From NCBI GenBank assembly GCA_028673005.1, contig CM054117.1, positions 49,693,370-49,757,369 on the forward strand: a stretch of DNA of 64,000 nt. The letters are read 5' to 3'. How positions within the stretch are numbered: position 1 is the stretch's first letter; each line of letters starts with the position of its first letter. The notes beneath the pieces were generated by a model. It was not told the DNA's origin, did no database searches, and saw only the letters and a program-made list of their open reading frames with translations. Positions 33,121 to 46,149 of the stretch are shown one piece after another. The translations under genes were made by a program, and so were the position numbers. The DNA comes from Tanypteryx hageni (taxonomy: Eukaryota; Arthropoda; Insecta; Odonata; Petaluridae).

Positions 33121-36100
33121 TCTTCACATCATTTCCATGATTTATTCCAAGTGTGTCATGAAACTTTTATGCATTTACTTTTGAACATTAGGGAACTCCA
33201 GAATTGAAACCCCCCTCCTTTAGGAATATTGTTGAGATCCAAAATCGAAGTACCTCCGACCGAAATTAGAAATGTATTTCTTTTTTTGTGCGTTAATATA
33301 AAAGTCATTTTAAGCATTTATTTTATTTTTATTTATAGTAGGAAGTACCTGTATCTTTATATGCATGTTTCCTCACAACAGCGTCGTTGACTATTATACT
33401 ATTAAAACTCACGAATACTGGCAGAATAATTAACGGTTTTCCTTTTATATGCATCGTTTGAAGATTCGGCTAATTTTACCTAATGTGCTTTCCCTCTCTC
33501 CCTCTGTCATTTCCTCCCTTCTAGTTTAATTTATTTCATTCTGCTCTCTGTAATTCTGCACGACTTCAGCTAATTGGTCTGTCAAGCCTTTTTCATAAAT
33601 TACCATCATTTATCTTTACGAACTTTTATGCTCGATTTACTTCGCGAAGCTAATCCTTTTTAAGCCGTTCGATTGATGCAGCCGGTCATTGAATGGATTT
33701 TTTTATCTAAGAAGAACGTCGATTCTATAGAGTTGGTTTTCTCGCGCATTGTCGTAAGACTCCAATTTTTAATCCTCTAGTAAAAATAAATTTGAGAAAA
33801 GATTAATAATATTTGGCGGAAAAAGATGCCTTTAGGTGAGAATCGTGTTAAAAAAAATGATTCTACATTTACTAAAAGGAATAATGCGGAATTAAACCAA
33901 ATATTAATACGATATGTTTAACTAAATAGTACAAAGGGAAAATATACCGAAAGACGGATGTCCTAATTTTTGATTGAAATTTGAGTGGAAGAGCAATTAA
34001 ACATACATTCGATTTCGGATCTTAAAAGGTCATTAATCTTAGATCATCATAAATAGACAATCTCAAAAGCTCATTAGTTAAGCCGTAGGCCATTATAAAT
34101 ACACGATTTCTGGTCTTAAAATCTCATTAGTTAAGCCGTAGACCAACATAAAAAGTCGATTGTGACATTTTCAGTTCCACAATCCATTCGCATTTATTCT
34201 ATTAGGGGAAAAATCTACGTCTGCAATTCGTTATTAATTTTTCAATTTCGAGTAAAGTAGAAAAAATTGTAATTCGGAAAAAATTTTTATATTATTCTTC
34301 TTCCGTTCGCATTTCCCAATTTTTTTCTCGTCCACCCGGAATCTCGGTGCGTGCGTCACAAGAAATGGGCTTATACTTTTCCGTTTTCTTTCTCTTCCCG
34401 ATTTCCGAGTAAGAAGGAATTCGTTATGACTTACGAAGGTTAATCTTTCGAGACACGGAAATCTATTATTTTTTATCCTGCCGATTAGAGAACGTATTTT
34501 CAGAGACTTTTTAAAAATTCCCGGCGCTGACTTGTTACTCGAATGAAATGTTTGTTTCCGATAAGCGGTTGAAATGATGTCACACTTTTCGAAATTCAAA
34601 CTCTTAGGAATTTTCATTCGTGCATTTAAAAGAAGGGGTTTATACTGTGCTTGTATCTTTGTTTCCCAATTTCTAATAAAAGGTAGTAGCGAACCGTGAA
34701 ATTCTTATCTGAAAAAATCCTACTCCGATTAATAATGAGCCATAGAATTCACGGTTCGATTTTATTCCACGGAACGGAACTGGTCCAAATCTCATAATTC
34801 TTAAATTTTATGCCACCTAAGTTTTAATCTCCAAATATAATTCTGCATTGGAGTTTATTGGGTTTCCTTTTTGCTGTAGCCATGTTATTCAGTAGCACAT
34901 TCGGATATGTTGCTATGGGGGCCGATATAAAGTTACGATCTTGTTTTCGTTGCGTGTTACTGTTTCCCATTGCGTTCATACGTCGGGAAGGGATGCGCAT
35001 TTTCCCTTCACTATCTCTTTTCCCAAAATGCAGCATTGTTTTGCTATCTGCAGCTGCGAAACGGAAAAAGTAGAAACTTTTACGAGTTTTTCTTTTGCTG
35101 TTATCGTGCTTTTAGGAAATAATTTCTGTTTTTATCTAAAAGTGGATCTTTTTATAGGCGGGTGTTTCTTTTTGGCTCAATATTTTCGAAAGGAAGACAT
35201 GTTTCCTTCTTGTTTTATCTCCTTTTATATTGTTATTACTTGGTTTTAAGGGATTAGGAAAACGGGGTGTCAGATGCAAAATGTATTTTATTGCATAAAA
35301 TTATTAATCAATTAATTATTGTCGCCTAAAAGCCGCATTTTCCCTAAAATATAGTTTTTCTAGTAAGTAAATGCCTTCTAAATTTTTGCGTTTAATATGA
35401 AACGCAAACTAATTGGTTTTATGAAAAAATCTTAATTTTTAAAGTTGCCATTTAATGGGAGTGACAGCACAGTCACCGTCAAATTATATGCGTGGGGATT
35501 TTACGGGCGTACAACAGATATTTAATTAGAGCCTGCATAAAATCCTCTAATGGCTAGGAAGTTGTGTTGCGCATTAAATTGTGAAATTTATATGAGATAA
35601 TGAAACCTACCCCATGCGCAGTTTGAAGCATCAACACGATTTGGCATTCTTGGTACTAAGATTATGAAAGTGAAGACGTAAAACTCTAGCTCCATTAATT
35701 AAAGAAAAATTCTTTCATTGCTCGCGGAAATTGTTGACGAACCGAAGCCTAGCTGCGAATTTTGTAGGCACGTAATTTTAAGCGGAAAAATTAGCAGATG
35801 AAAGACAGCCGGTTCAAACCATTAAAAAGAGGCAGTGGAAGTTCCTCGGGGGTTCAATTAAGATCGTTCGTAAAACATCGATCGCGGATGCTTTGGATGC
35901 TTCTCATAATTTGCGCAAGTAGCAAGAAATTTCAGCGACGCGTTCGTTCCTCCGAGCGAAAACATTTCGTTTGGATGATCGAAAACGGATTTTCCGAAAA
36001 AAGTTCCCCTCCCCATTTTTGCCGGCTCGTCGGAGGCATGCAATTACGCTCATTCCATTACGGCGAGAGCGCTTCCACGATTTATACCAACTGCTTCGCC

Positions 36101-36214
36101 ACGATTTATTTTTTCCCTACTTTAGGAAGTGGACACGGAGCTGGCCCCATGTTGTCCCTGCCCCATCCAACCCACACCTCCTCCTGGGTAACAACGTGAA
36201 GGCAATGAAAACCA
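33119..36214. other. AT-rich noncoding stretch with minor repeats
   Basis: Holds a degenerate tandem repeat at 34018-34160: CTCATTAGTTAAGCCGTAG at 34070 and 34123, period 53, plus an older diverged unit. It also holds an inverted repeat, CGAACCGTGAA at 34690 and TTCACGGTTCG at 34748. No gene is supported. Confidence 0.4.
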
Positions 36215-36830
36215 ACTTATGCGGGCGAGGAGAGGGAGAAAAGAGTTGGAGTTGAGACTAGAGTATGAAAATGAGATAACAGGAGAAAGAGATGGAGGGA
36301 GATTGAGCGAGATGGAGAGAGATGGAGAGAGACGGAGAGAGATGGAGCGAGATGGAGAGAGATGGAGAGAGATGGAGAGAGATGGAGAGAGATGTGGAGA
36401 GATGGGGAGAGATGGGGAGAGAAATTAGAGAAAAATGGAGAGAGATGGGAGAGAGAGCTGGAGAGAGGGATGGAGAGAGATGGGGAGAGAGCATGGGGAG
36501 AGAGATGGGGAGAGAGATGGGAGAGAGATGGGGAGAGAGATGGGGGAGAGATGGGGAGAGATGGGGAGAGAGATGGGGAGAGAGATGGGGAAAGACATGG
36601 GGAGAGAGATGGGGATAGAGATGGGAGAGAGAGATGGGGAGAGAGATGGGGGGGAGATGGGGAGAGAGATGGAGAGAGGATGGTGCGAGAAAGATATAGA
36701 GAGAGATGGAGACAGAGAGATGAAGAGTGAGAGAGATGGAGAGAGACAGATGGAGAGAGATTGAGGAAGAGAGGAAGAATGGAAGAGAGATTGAAGAAAG
36801 TGAGGGAGGGATGTAATGAGAATTTGGAAA
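36215..36830. repeat. Purine-rich GAGAGATGG minisatellite
   Basis: Tandem GAGATGGAGA and GAGATGGGGAGA units, shading into irregular GA sequence after 36620. Long Glu/Arg/Met-rich frames on the plus strand and Ser/Leu/Pro-rich frames on the minus strand are artefacts. Confidence 0.9.
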
Positions 36831-37400
36831 ATAAAATGGTGTGAGAGAGGGAGGCGGAGATGGGATGAGCTAAGATAGCTAATACAAAATATAGGAAGTC
36901 GTGAGGAAGAGGGGCATTAGATGGATTGGGTGAGGAAAGAAGGAAGAGGAGTGAAGGGGATACACGGAGATATGCTGGGCGAAGATGGAAAGAGAAAGAG
37001 AGGGTCGGAAGGGGCAGTTTTAAATGAATGGACCACTCATCCGTGTAGTTCAACACACTTGCCTCTGATCGTGCAACTCTCACTCCCTTTCCCAGGAGAA
37101 ATCTTAAGGAGAGTTGGTTTTCGGGACCGTTCTTGCGGCGCTCCTTAGCTATTATCGCCGTATTATGTTTTCCTCTCCATCTCCTCCCCTTCTTCTATGC
37201 CCGCCAACCAGTCTGTCACCTCCCCCTATCTGTGCCCCTCCCCCAGGCCATCTTCCCCAGTGCGAGCGACCACCCTTGTTATACATTGAGCTCTGTTGCT
37301 CGTCGCTGCGGGAGGGGTACAGGTCAGATCGCGCGGGTATCTCTACACCGCTCCCCAGCCCTATCCCGCCCTAACTTGCGCGTACACCCCTCCTCACCTC
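36831..37400. other. Noncoding stretch
   Basis: Purine-rich sequence grading into C-rich sequence. No gene is recognised. Confidence 0.35.
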
Positions 37401-38220
37401 CCTTTAGGATGGCCCGAGCGCCCTCCGATGGTCCCCGCTCGTCTCAGCGCCCCCGCCCCTGGTACCGCTATCTCTGGTACGCCCTCTAGCCTCGCTTCCG
37501 GGCACCCGCGCTTTCTCGCGTCCGCCCGCCTGCGCCCGCGCGCCCTGCCGACCGCTCGGCCTCGGCTCTCCGGTCGACCTCCCTCCGCTCTCGGCTGTTT
37601 CTCTTTCGTTAACGTCCCCGTCCATGATCTCTTTCCTATTTCAGCTCCCTCCCTCGCTCCCTCCAGCCCGCCCGCCATCGCTCGCATCCCTCCCTCCCTC
37701 CAGCTCTCCAGCCCGCCCTGCCAGCGCCAGCGCCAGCTCTCGCCTCCCGATCTCCGTCGCCGTCCCTCTCGCCCTCAGCCTCGCCGTCCCGCTCGCCCTC
37801 GCCAGCCGCTCCCGCTCTCGCCCGACCCTCGCCGTCGCTCTCTCCCGCCCGCTCACTCCCTCCCGCCTCCGCCCGTCCCGGCTCGCCCTCCCTCTCTCCC
37901 CTCCTCTCGCCCGCCCCGTCTCTCCCTCTCCCTCTCGTCCCTCCCTCTCTTTCTCCCTCTCTTTCCCCCTCTCTCTCTCCCTCTCTATATCCCACCCTCC
38001 CTCTCTCCCTCCCTCCCTCTCTCCCTCCCTCCCTCTCCTCCCTCCTCGCTCCCTCCCCTCTCTCCCTCCCTCCCTCTCTCCCTCCCTCCCTCTCTCCCTC
38101 CCTCTCTCCCTCCCTCTTTCCCTCCCTCTCCCTCCCTCCCTCCCTTCCTCTCTCCCTCCCGTCCCTCTTACTTCTCTCTCCCCACCACTCCCTTTATTTC
38201 TCTTCCTCTCCTCTCCCATT
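37401..38220. repeat. GC-rich to pyrimidine-rich low-complexity block
   Basis: CGCCCGCC-rich sequence to about 37880, then CTCCCTCCCTCT runs to 38220. The 368-codon open frame across it (37296-38399) is low-complexity Pro/Ser/Arg and is not a credible gene. Confidence 0.8.
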
Positions 38221-39208
38221 TTTCAACTTCTCCCTCTATTTTCTCTAACACCTTTTTTCTTCTCCCTCTCTTCCTTCCCAATCTTACGCATCACAACACT
38301 TTTTTCTTCCTCTGCATCCGGTTCCCCTTGCTACGTCATCTTCATTTCCAACCCAAGGATTTATCTTCTGATTCTTTTTTTGGATACTTTTTAGAGTAGT
38401 TGCCCCTGTTTACAATACACATTTCTATAGTAATTGAGAAGGCGTAAGAAGGAAGGTGGCGTTGCCTGTTTGAAAATAATGAAAAAAAATAACGACACGA
38501 ATCGACAGGAGCTTGTCCTAGTGATTAACCGGGGGCCATTTATAAAGGTGAGAGGGAGAGGGTCCGTCGTTAATTTTGGTAGGAAAAAAAAATCTCGTCC
38601 GGTTACTTCGTAGGTGAAGGCATAACAGTCTATTCGAAAACAAGCTCGGCGCTCCATCCCGAAAAAGCAAACAGAGAATTATTGTTTTTGTTTTCACAGA
38701 GCCGTCAGGTTTCAAATGAATTTGAATGTAAAGGGAAAAAAAACGCGGCTTTCCACGGAAATACTGGAGAATAGATGATTTTGCCTTCGCGGTCGTGCTA
38801 GTAAATTTCTAACAGCCCTACCAACCTCGTAAAGTTTAACTTTCCACTGCTATTAATAAGGAGAATTTATGCTGGGACGAGCATTCTAGCATTATTTTCA
38901 TTGAATACTTCTTAAAACTTACATTAGTTTGAGAAGGAATATAAAAGCGAAGCAAATGAAAAAAATACAAAATTTTGGGTTCACGTTTATTTAGGTGATG
39001 CCTCAGTTTCATTTTCAACTTTTAAAAATTAATTATTTAGCTCTTTCAACGAAACTTATCTTTCTTTGTTACATTTTTGGAAGCTTAAAAACTTTCAGTG
39101 TGGCTAAGCTTTTAATATCTGTAGGCATAAAGATGCAATTCAGATAATTATTCCTTGAAGACGTTGGATCTTTTTCATACAGTGTTACGGCTCCATGCTA
39201 AGCAAAGC
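38221..39208. other. Noncoding stretch
   Basis: AT-rich after 38280. No gene or element end is recognised before the mariner terminus. Confidence 0.35.
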
Positions 39209-39920
39209 TACATAAGAGGAGTGATCAAATTTTTCCGAACTGATGACATATAAAATCACATGTATGAAAGTACTCTCCATGAAAATCTCCCAACGGTTTT
39301 TTCCTTGCCTGGAAGAGTTTTTAGAAGTCCTATTTTGTAATGTTCTTCAGAATTGCCGTCGTTTGTTGTTTGATTTGTTTTTTTGACTAAAATCGTCGTC
39401 ATTTCAAAGAATTTTTGGACTTGCGTAGCAAGTAAAAGTCGCGAATACGGTGTATGGCCTGAGTGAATCTAAATTTTGTTGAAAATTCCATTGCTGAGAG
39501 AGCATGCGCGATGGTGCTTTGTGAAGAATCAAGCTCTGGCAAAGAAGTAGACCTCTTCTTACACACTGCGTCTCTCAGACGTCGAAGGACATCCAAGTCG
39601 ACATTCTTTGGTCCTCTGTGACGAATTCGGAATGAACAATGTCTTCATTGTAAAAGAAAATGACGAACATTGTCTTCACCTTCGATTTTGAAAATCGAGA
39701 CGTTCTGGTCTCAGTAATTCAGTAGTTTTACAGTGAAGACTGTGGTCTCTAGACCGTACTGAGTGAGCCCGTTTCGTGAAACTTTCGTCTTCTTCAATTC
39801 CTTAGTTGAGATCAGAATAAATTTTTTCCCATCGCAGTTTTTGTTTGGCAAAAATATTTTTGCGAAGACGGGATAAAAACATATCGAGAAAAATTGACAA
39901 AGCAGCAATCAAGCATAATA
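39209..39920 (-). pseudogene. Mariner transposase relic with one terminal repeat
   Basis: Intact mariner transposase is a DDD-type enzyme that cuts and pastes the element at TA sites. The minus strand shows, in changing frames, SKVKTMFVIFF, then IVHSEFVTEDQRM, then VLRRLRDAVCKKR, then IAHALSAMEFSTKF and FYLLRKSKNSLK. These follow the order of mariner blocks (KTMLICFF, IVHSEFVPQGQ, RRLREAVRRKRP, APAHTA, DFFLFPKLK). The third catalytic Asp region is degraded. TA then CATAAGAGGAGTGATCAAAT at 39211 matches a mariner inverted-repeat end. Several frameshifts and stops are present. The N-terminal third is missing or unreadable where the sequence meets the Helitron copy at about 39935. Confidence 0.8.
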
Positions 39921-39934
39921 CCATAAAATAATAT

Positions 39935-40754
39935 TGTAAAGTTTTATCATTAATATAATTACGCATTAACGTCTTACTTAATAGTCACATGGATAGATGC
40001 ATCGAAGCCTTAAAAGCAGCAATATAATTATGTAGATTATGTCAATACTATTAGCCAGAACGTAAACAATAAACGACATCTTGGTTACCGAACAAATGTA
40101 AGCAGATGTATCGATTTATGTTGCGATAAATCTTTCAATGTTAATGGTAAAAGATAACAATGTTCTAATATTCCTTAAATATCATTTGACTCACTTAAAA
40201 GTATTCGTAGACTATATTTAGGCATGAATCCATTTGTACCCATTATCTTGGGGCGCCACGGAGTGGATTTCCTTGCATTCATCTTTACGTGACTATGCTC
40301 CTTTGAAGAGGACAACAATTAAGAAATTGAGCTTTATTGCCTCCTGGAAAATGTTAATCATTGTGCGCTTAAAGAATAATTTCAAGCGGTTTAACATGTA
40401 ATACAACTATAATTGAACAGAATGAAAATATTCAGTCTTTCGTGCGTAAAATAAGCCATTTCCCTTAATCATAAGTTAATATTTAGGTATATTTATATCC
40501 ACATCAGTGAAGGGCTGCATGGCATTTTGGGGCTTCTCCACACCATTTCCCATGCATTCTTATGGAAATAATACTTTGTTGACCCCATGGGTTATAAGAG
40601 ACCCCACGGTCTGCAAACCTAGGCTCTTTCTTTGGTCCATAGGATGGATGGCCCATGAAACTTTTGAATTCGATAGATTCAACGGTGTAAAAACATATAA
40701 AGAACATACATACATACAGACGACATACACACACACTCGAAAATATTTATAAGA
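39935..40754 (-). mobile_element. Helitron H2, second copy, inverted and 3'-truncated
   Basis: The minus strand starts TCTTATAAATATTTT after an A (complement of 40755), exactly as in the copy at 21837. It then follows that copy through the ACACCGTTGAATCTATCGAA block to about 39935. The hairpin and CTAG end are absent; mariner sequence follows instead. Confidence 0.8.
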
Positions 40755-43164
40755 TACATAATTGATCGAAGCGTCGAAAGAAAGTGAAGCGATAATCGTG
40801 CGTGAAAAAGGAGGTTGGAATCTCGACTAGAGAGTATTCTCGGACGCAACCAGTTTTACGCATCCTGCGAAGGTGATGGATGCTCCCCTCTGTGAACAGA
40901 GTAAAGCCTTGTGCGAATCTGGGCGATGAATGAGCGGTCTATTTAACAGGGGAGAAGATATGGGTCGAGCAGGAGAAAATGTAACAAGCGGTTATTGCGG
41001 TCGGCTTTGGTTTGTTTTATGGGCTGCTTAATATTTTCATCCCCACAATCAGGCCACCAAGAAGATGGTTCTGTGTGATAGATAAAACATCCATACATAC
41101 TCGAGTTACTTCAATATCTCCGTTGGCATGATAATTCCTTAGAGAATGCGGCCCAAATGCAATTGAACGATGACCTGGAAGCAGGCATAACTGTATCTGG
41201 TCGGACGGAGTTAGTGAACACGTTTCTCGAAACCAAACATCAACATTACTCTATCTATAAATAGATCATAGGAAGGTAGTTTTGTGAATCATTTTTACAT
41301 TAGCCCGGAAAATTTCTCATTACTTGGGTTGCGGTTAAACGGTTATTACAGGTTGAAGAAGCGTGCCCACCATATGTTCCCTCGGCACTGCAAGTTTTTC
41401 GACTCTTCCTATAATGATTCTACTCTCGTGGTTATCAGATTTGTTATTCATGTTCCCCTTTCCGCAATATGGTTATTTAGTGCATAAGCGTTGCATTGTT
41501 ATTCATCCAAATTTGCCTTGGTTCTGCAATATTGATCACACTGAACACAATGGTTTGTGTGGATAGTAATATCAATCAAAAACAAATATGGCTCATTTTG
41601 AAATGGATATAGATAAGATAGATTGGCGCGTGTATTTGCGAGAGCTATTCAAGGTTTAGCGAGTCTCTTCTATCATACAAGTTTAATGTTTTTATCGCCA
41701 CGAGTGCTTATCTTAGGGTTGATTGGTGTATTGCATTATTACTCACGTTCGCGTCCTAAACGCTGACGTCACACTACTTTAATAATGTACTGAAAAGCCC
41801 GCGCGAAACCTTATTTCCGCAAATATTGCCCGTCAATTACTTATAATCGGAGAACAATTCTGTTATAATGGATACACTCGCTGGTTTCCCCAGTGGGCTG
41901 AATTGCAAACCGAACGAAGTTTAGAACACGCCAAAGTTCCAGAAAGCGAACTCGAAATTGAGTTCGTAATTACCGTCTAGAGACGGCGGAAGTGAATCTC
42001 GGCTCTCCTCTCCGTACCGCACCAGAAACTATTAGGCTAGTGAAGACGAAACGCTTCGGAGATAGAAAGTCAAAACAAAAGGATTAACGTGGCCGCGTCA
42101 TCCTATTTATATACCGCAAAAATATACGGGCAACCACTCGGGCGCGTTGACTAATTCGTTGAGAGATACAGACTTTAGATTCATGCCTGCGGAAAAGGAA
42201 ACGCATTCGGAGAAGTATAATATTTATCGTTCCAGAGAAAATAAAACTACATGAAGGCATCGCGATTAAAGTTTTAAGTTTTAAAATGCCACAAGAAGGG
42301 CCACTCAGGAGGCCGATCGAAAATACGAATTATTGCGACATTCGCTATTATTTTCGAGATTAAATTTGATCTAAGTTTATTAATATGCAGTTTATAACGG
42401 CTGCAAAATATTAAGTCAAGCTAAGAAACTCTCGATCGTCGAGCTAATGCTTTAAAGCGGATGATTAGTGAGCTGAGGTAATTCTTTAGACGATTGGGCC
42501 AATCTTATGGTTTTAAATGGTATTTCAAAGATATGAAATAATTTTAAATTCGTTTATCTGTAAATCCAGAAAACTACTAATTAATGCTCATGAACCGCTC
42601 TTGGAAAGGATAAGATTTTTATTGCCGGCAACTGTTAATAATTAAAATCAATATTTGCATATGCATAATTATTGCTTGCTTGTCGATTGTTGTTATATTT
42701 TCCTCGTTTTCACGCTTGAGTTATCTTCGGATTCACTGTTCGACTTATTTTTATGCATAGCTTATCACAAATCACATAGAAGAACTCTTAATTTAATTGT
42801 TGGATCGATGGAATGGTTTAATTTACGAGAGAATATAACGTATTTATCATTATAAGTACCGGTTTGATGTCCGTAGGGAAAACAAGGAAAGACTATTAAC
42901 TTTTCGACTTTATCCCCCTGCTTCTGGCGTTGATGTCTCCTCATTTTTTCCCCGTTTCCCTCTCTCTCTCCCTCTCTTTACGGACGTAGAGAGACCTTTT
43001 ATACGTCACGGCGAGCGACGTGTCTCGTGTCAAAATTTTATCCGACGCGACAATTTCTTGCGACCGTCATACGAGCGACGTCCTTCGAAGTCATCCGGGC
43101 GAAGGATACGTTTTTATTTTAAGGCACGAGACGCTCCATCCTCCCGAGAGAAGCGTCCCGTGAC
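40755..43164. other. Intronic noncoding stretch
   Basis: No gene is recognised. Short open frames near 41284-41566 and 42655-42855 have no domains or splice support. Confidence 0.35.
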
Positions 43165-43571
43165 TAGGGATACGAAATCGGAACGAAAGTATTGATACCT
43201 TACTCACATGATATATCGAATGAAAAGTATCGATACCACAAAAGTATCGGTCCTAAAGTGCCGATATCACCAGAAAATCGAAAGAAAAGAATCGACTACA
43301 AAAGTACTTGGTATCGAAAGGAAATTACCGATGTGAGTAAAGTATCGATACCTTTTTCGTATCCCTACTAAGGATACGAAATCGAACCGAAAGTATCGAT
43401 ACCTTACTCATATGATATATCGAATGAAAAATATCGATACCACAAAAGTATCGAACCGAAAGTACCAATATCACTAGAAAATCGAAAGAAAAGAATCGAG
43501 TTCAAAAGTACTTGGTATCGAAAGGGAATTACCGATATGTGTAAAGTATCGATACTTTTTCCGTATCTCTA
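43165..43571. mobile_element. Tandem dimer of a 203-bp hAT-like MITE
   Basis: Unit 1 (43165-43367) runs from TAGGGATACGAAA to TTTCGTATCCCTA. Unit 2 (43369-43571) runs from TAAGGATACGAAA to CGTATCTCTA. They lie head to tail with one base between them and are highly similar throughout. Each unit has imperfect terminal inverted repeats of about 40 bp and several GTATCGATAC palindromes. The octamers outside the dimer, CCCGTGAC and CCCGTTAT, share their first five bases and match at 5 of 8 positions. TAGGGAT ends with GATACCGATA-rich interiors resemble known hAT families. Confidence 0.7.
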
Positions 43572-46130
43572 CCCGTTATATCGCACGTCAAAAAGGCGAA
43601 TGATGATTTATTCGCCAAAAGAGAAATAGGAACGAATCCATTCCAGTCGAAAATGAAGAAAAGGTTAATTACCTTTTCTCCGCTAACTTCACCGTGCGCT
43701 GTTTTCGAGCGAGATGAATTCTTTTAAAGCGAAAGCTTTTTCGATAAGGATTCCTTTGACGAATCGGCGCCAGGTAAAGTTCCGAGTAATCCGCGGAAAT
43801 AAAAGGAATCCTTTTTGATATTCCGCGAATCTTTAAAAAAAAATTTCTTTTCCTTTTTCATCAAAGAGGGATACTTATATTTCAACCGTAAGATTCAAGA
43901 GAACCTTTACGTATGAAAACGCCCCTCTTTATAGCAAGCGTCCTATACATTTTTCATCGCTCGGATCTTTCTAGTTATGTCGTCCCTTTTTGGCGGGTCC
44001 CTGACCTATTTTTGTCTAGGATCTCTGCCGCGCTTTCGTCATCATCGTCGTCGCAATTTGCCGCCTAGTTTCGGCGAGCGTGCAAATCATCTCTCTCTCT
44101 TTTGATCCGATCTCGGCTGTGGAGGTCGGATCTACCGAGCCATATAAATAAAAGGGAGAAACATCCCGGCAACGAGGCACGTACGTGGAAAGGGTGAGGG
44201 AGACGGAGGGAGAGTTCGAAACCTATGAGGCCGCGACGCTTCAAACGAGGTAATTTGTACGGGACGATATTTTTCGTTTGTGTTTTTTTTTGTGTTTCCC
44301 GCCTTGACAGAATGCGCTCATGGCTGAAGAATCGCGGAATAGGACATGTTTAATGCGCGGAGCGGTCGTAATCCGGAGAATAGAGTTTTCTTTCGCCGTG
44401 TCTTTTTATCAAACAACAGCAAAAACGTGTCTGTCATGCCGAAAGCAGATTCGACATTTCTCTTTGATATTCCGCGAATTTAAAGTGCCTCTCTCGGAAA
44501 TTGCAAAGTAAAAAGTCTGTGAAAAATTTGTCTATCTTATCTTGGTTTTGGCCGTCGATTTCAATTGATTTTTTTTGAAAGGTAAACGGTGAACGAAGAC
44601 GATCATGTAGTCGTTCGAATGATGCGGAGGAAATAAAGTGAATTGAGGAATAAGACTTTTAACTGGGGAAGACGCTCGCTTTAATAAATCCTGTTCCGAC
44701 CGGCTTAGATCGATTTTGCCGAGTGAATTAAGTAATTTTTTATCTTTTTTTTGTCCATTCATGTTCACTATTAGCGTATCATCTCATTCATCCTCCTTAA
44801 AACCGTCTATCTTCCCTTTGTTTTTTCGATGGTAATTATTTGTGATTAAATTAACCCACTCGTTTTATTTGTTATCATCTGGCGTTTCGGTCATTTTAGC
44901 TTCATTGTTTTAATTAAAATTTTTCCATTATCTCTTCATTCGTTTTCCGGAAATATCATTTATTTTTCTTCTGTTACCCCATTCCTTTTGTCCTCCCCGC
45001 CGCCGTATTGCGTTAAGGATCAGGGAAACCGCATTAACGAATGGAGTCTGTCTCCTTTTTTTCGCGTCATTTTAAAAAAGCAGAAAAATCGTCGTCTCGG
45101 TCGATGAATAGGACCCAAACAGTAGCCACGCCGCATTTTCTCGCACCGGCGCCGTAGTGACGCACTGCTTAGAGAGACAAAAAAATGGCTCTACTCGTCA
45201 CTCGCGCGAAATCGCCTTTCGGACGACGTTTGTGTCCACATCGGAAGTAAAAACAAGAAATAATAACCTCCCACACGTCACGTATATAATGAATGCTTTT
45301 CTTTCTTATCTTGCGCGGTGTGTGACAATCGGAAGCGCGCGAGGACGACTTCTTTCTTTTATTTTCAATCGGACGGGCGCTGATGAATCACGCGTATTGC
45401 CGCAATGGATTTAAACACGCATGTCTAGACGCTGTCGAACTGACGACGTTGAATTCTTGTGAAAATAACGCCGCGTCAGCTGAGGCCGCTGCGGCGATTC
45501 CGCGTCGTATCATTATTATTATTATTATTATTATTTCCTTGCTATAGCGACTTCCGAAGCGGAAAAAATAAGAACAATGGGACCCGCTAGAAGAATGAGA
45601 GAGAGGGAGGAAATGGAGAGGGTAGGTGGGAGATGGAGGGGAGGGAGATGGGGTAAAAGAGGAGTTGGGGGAAGAGCGGGATAGGAGGAGGGAAGGAGAT
45701 GATTTAGGAGAAGGGGAAAACGAAGATAGAATATGTTTGGTATTTTTGCCCCACCTACGGCAGCTCCCCTAGAGGCAATAAAATGTATTATTATTACCAA
45801 CTGCAAAAGTAAATTGTGAAACGTTTTTGGAAATAATACGGGAAATAGATTGGACAGAAGACTCATTGAAAGAGACCCAACCCAAACAAACACTACCCAA
45901 CCCAACTCAACGGTAAGGTACCTGTTTTTAATTTAAAATGTTGACATCACTGCGAAAGACAATCGGTATGTGGAAATGCAATGCTAAATTAATGAAATAT
46001 TCCCAAATATACCGAGCGAATTTGACGAAAACGGACAAATATGTGTTTAAATGCATAGCAATTATATTTTAACAAAAAAGTGAGTAGACAACGAAAGCTA
46101 GAAGACAAAAAATGTAGGGCCGGAATATCA
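43572..46130. other. Intronic noncoding stretch, CpG-rich in parts
   Basis: An (ATT)n run lies at about 45508-45535, and purine-rich sequence at 45595-45720. Open frames 44320-44511 and 45157-45414 are not recognised. Confidence 0.35.
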
Positions 46131-46149
46131 AGTCTTCACCATTAAGGAT

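Noticed and set aside
36219..37083. Overlapping frames on both strands at the GA minisatellite
   Set aside because: Both strands are open over the same simple repeat, the signature of an artefact.
37296..38399. 368-codon Pro/Ser/Arg-rich frame
   Set aside because: Spans GC-rich and CT-rich simple sequence; the frame is open because of composition.
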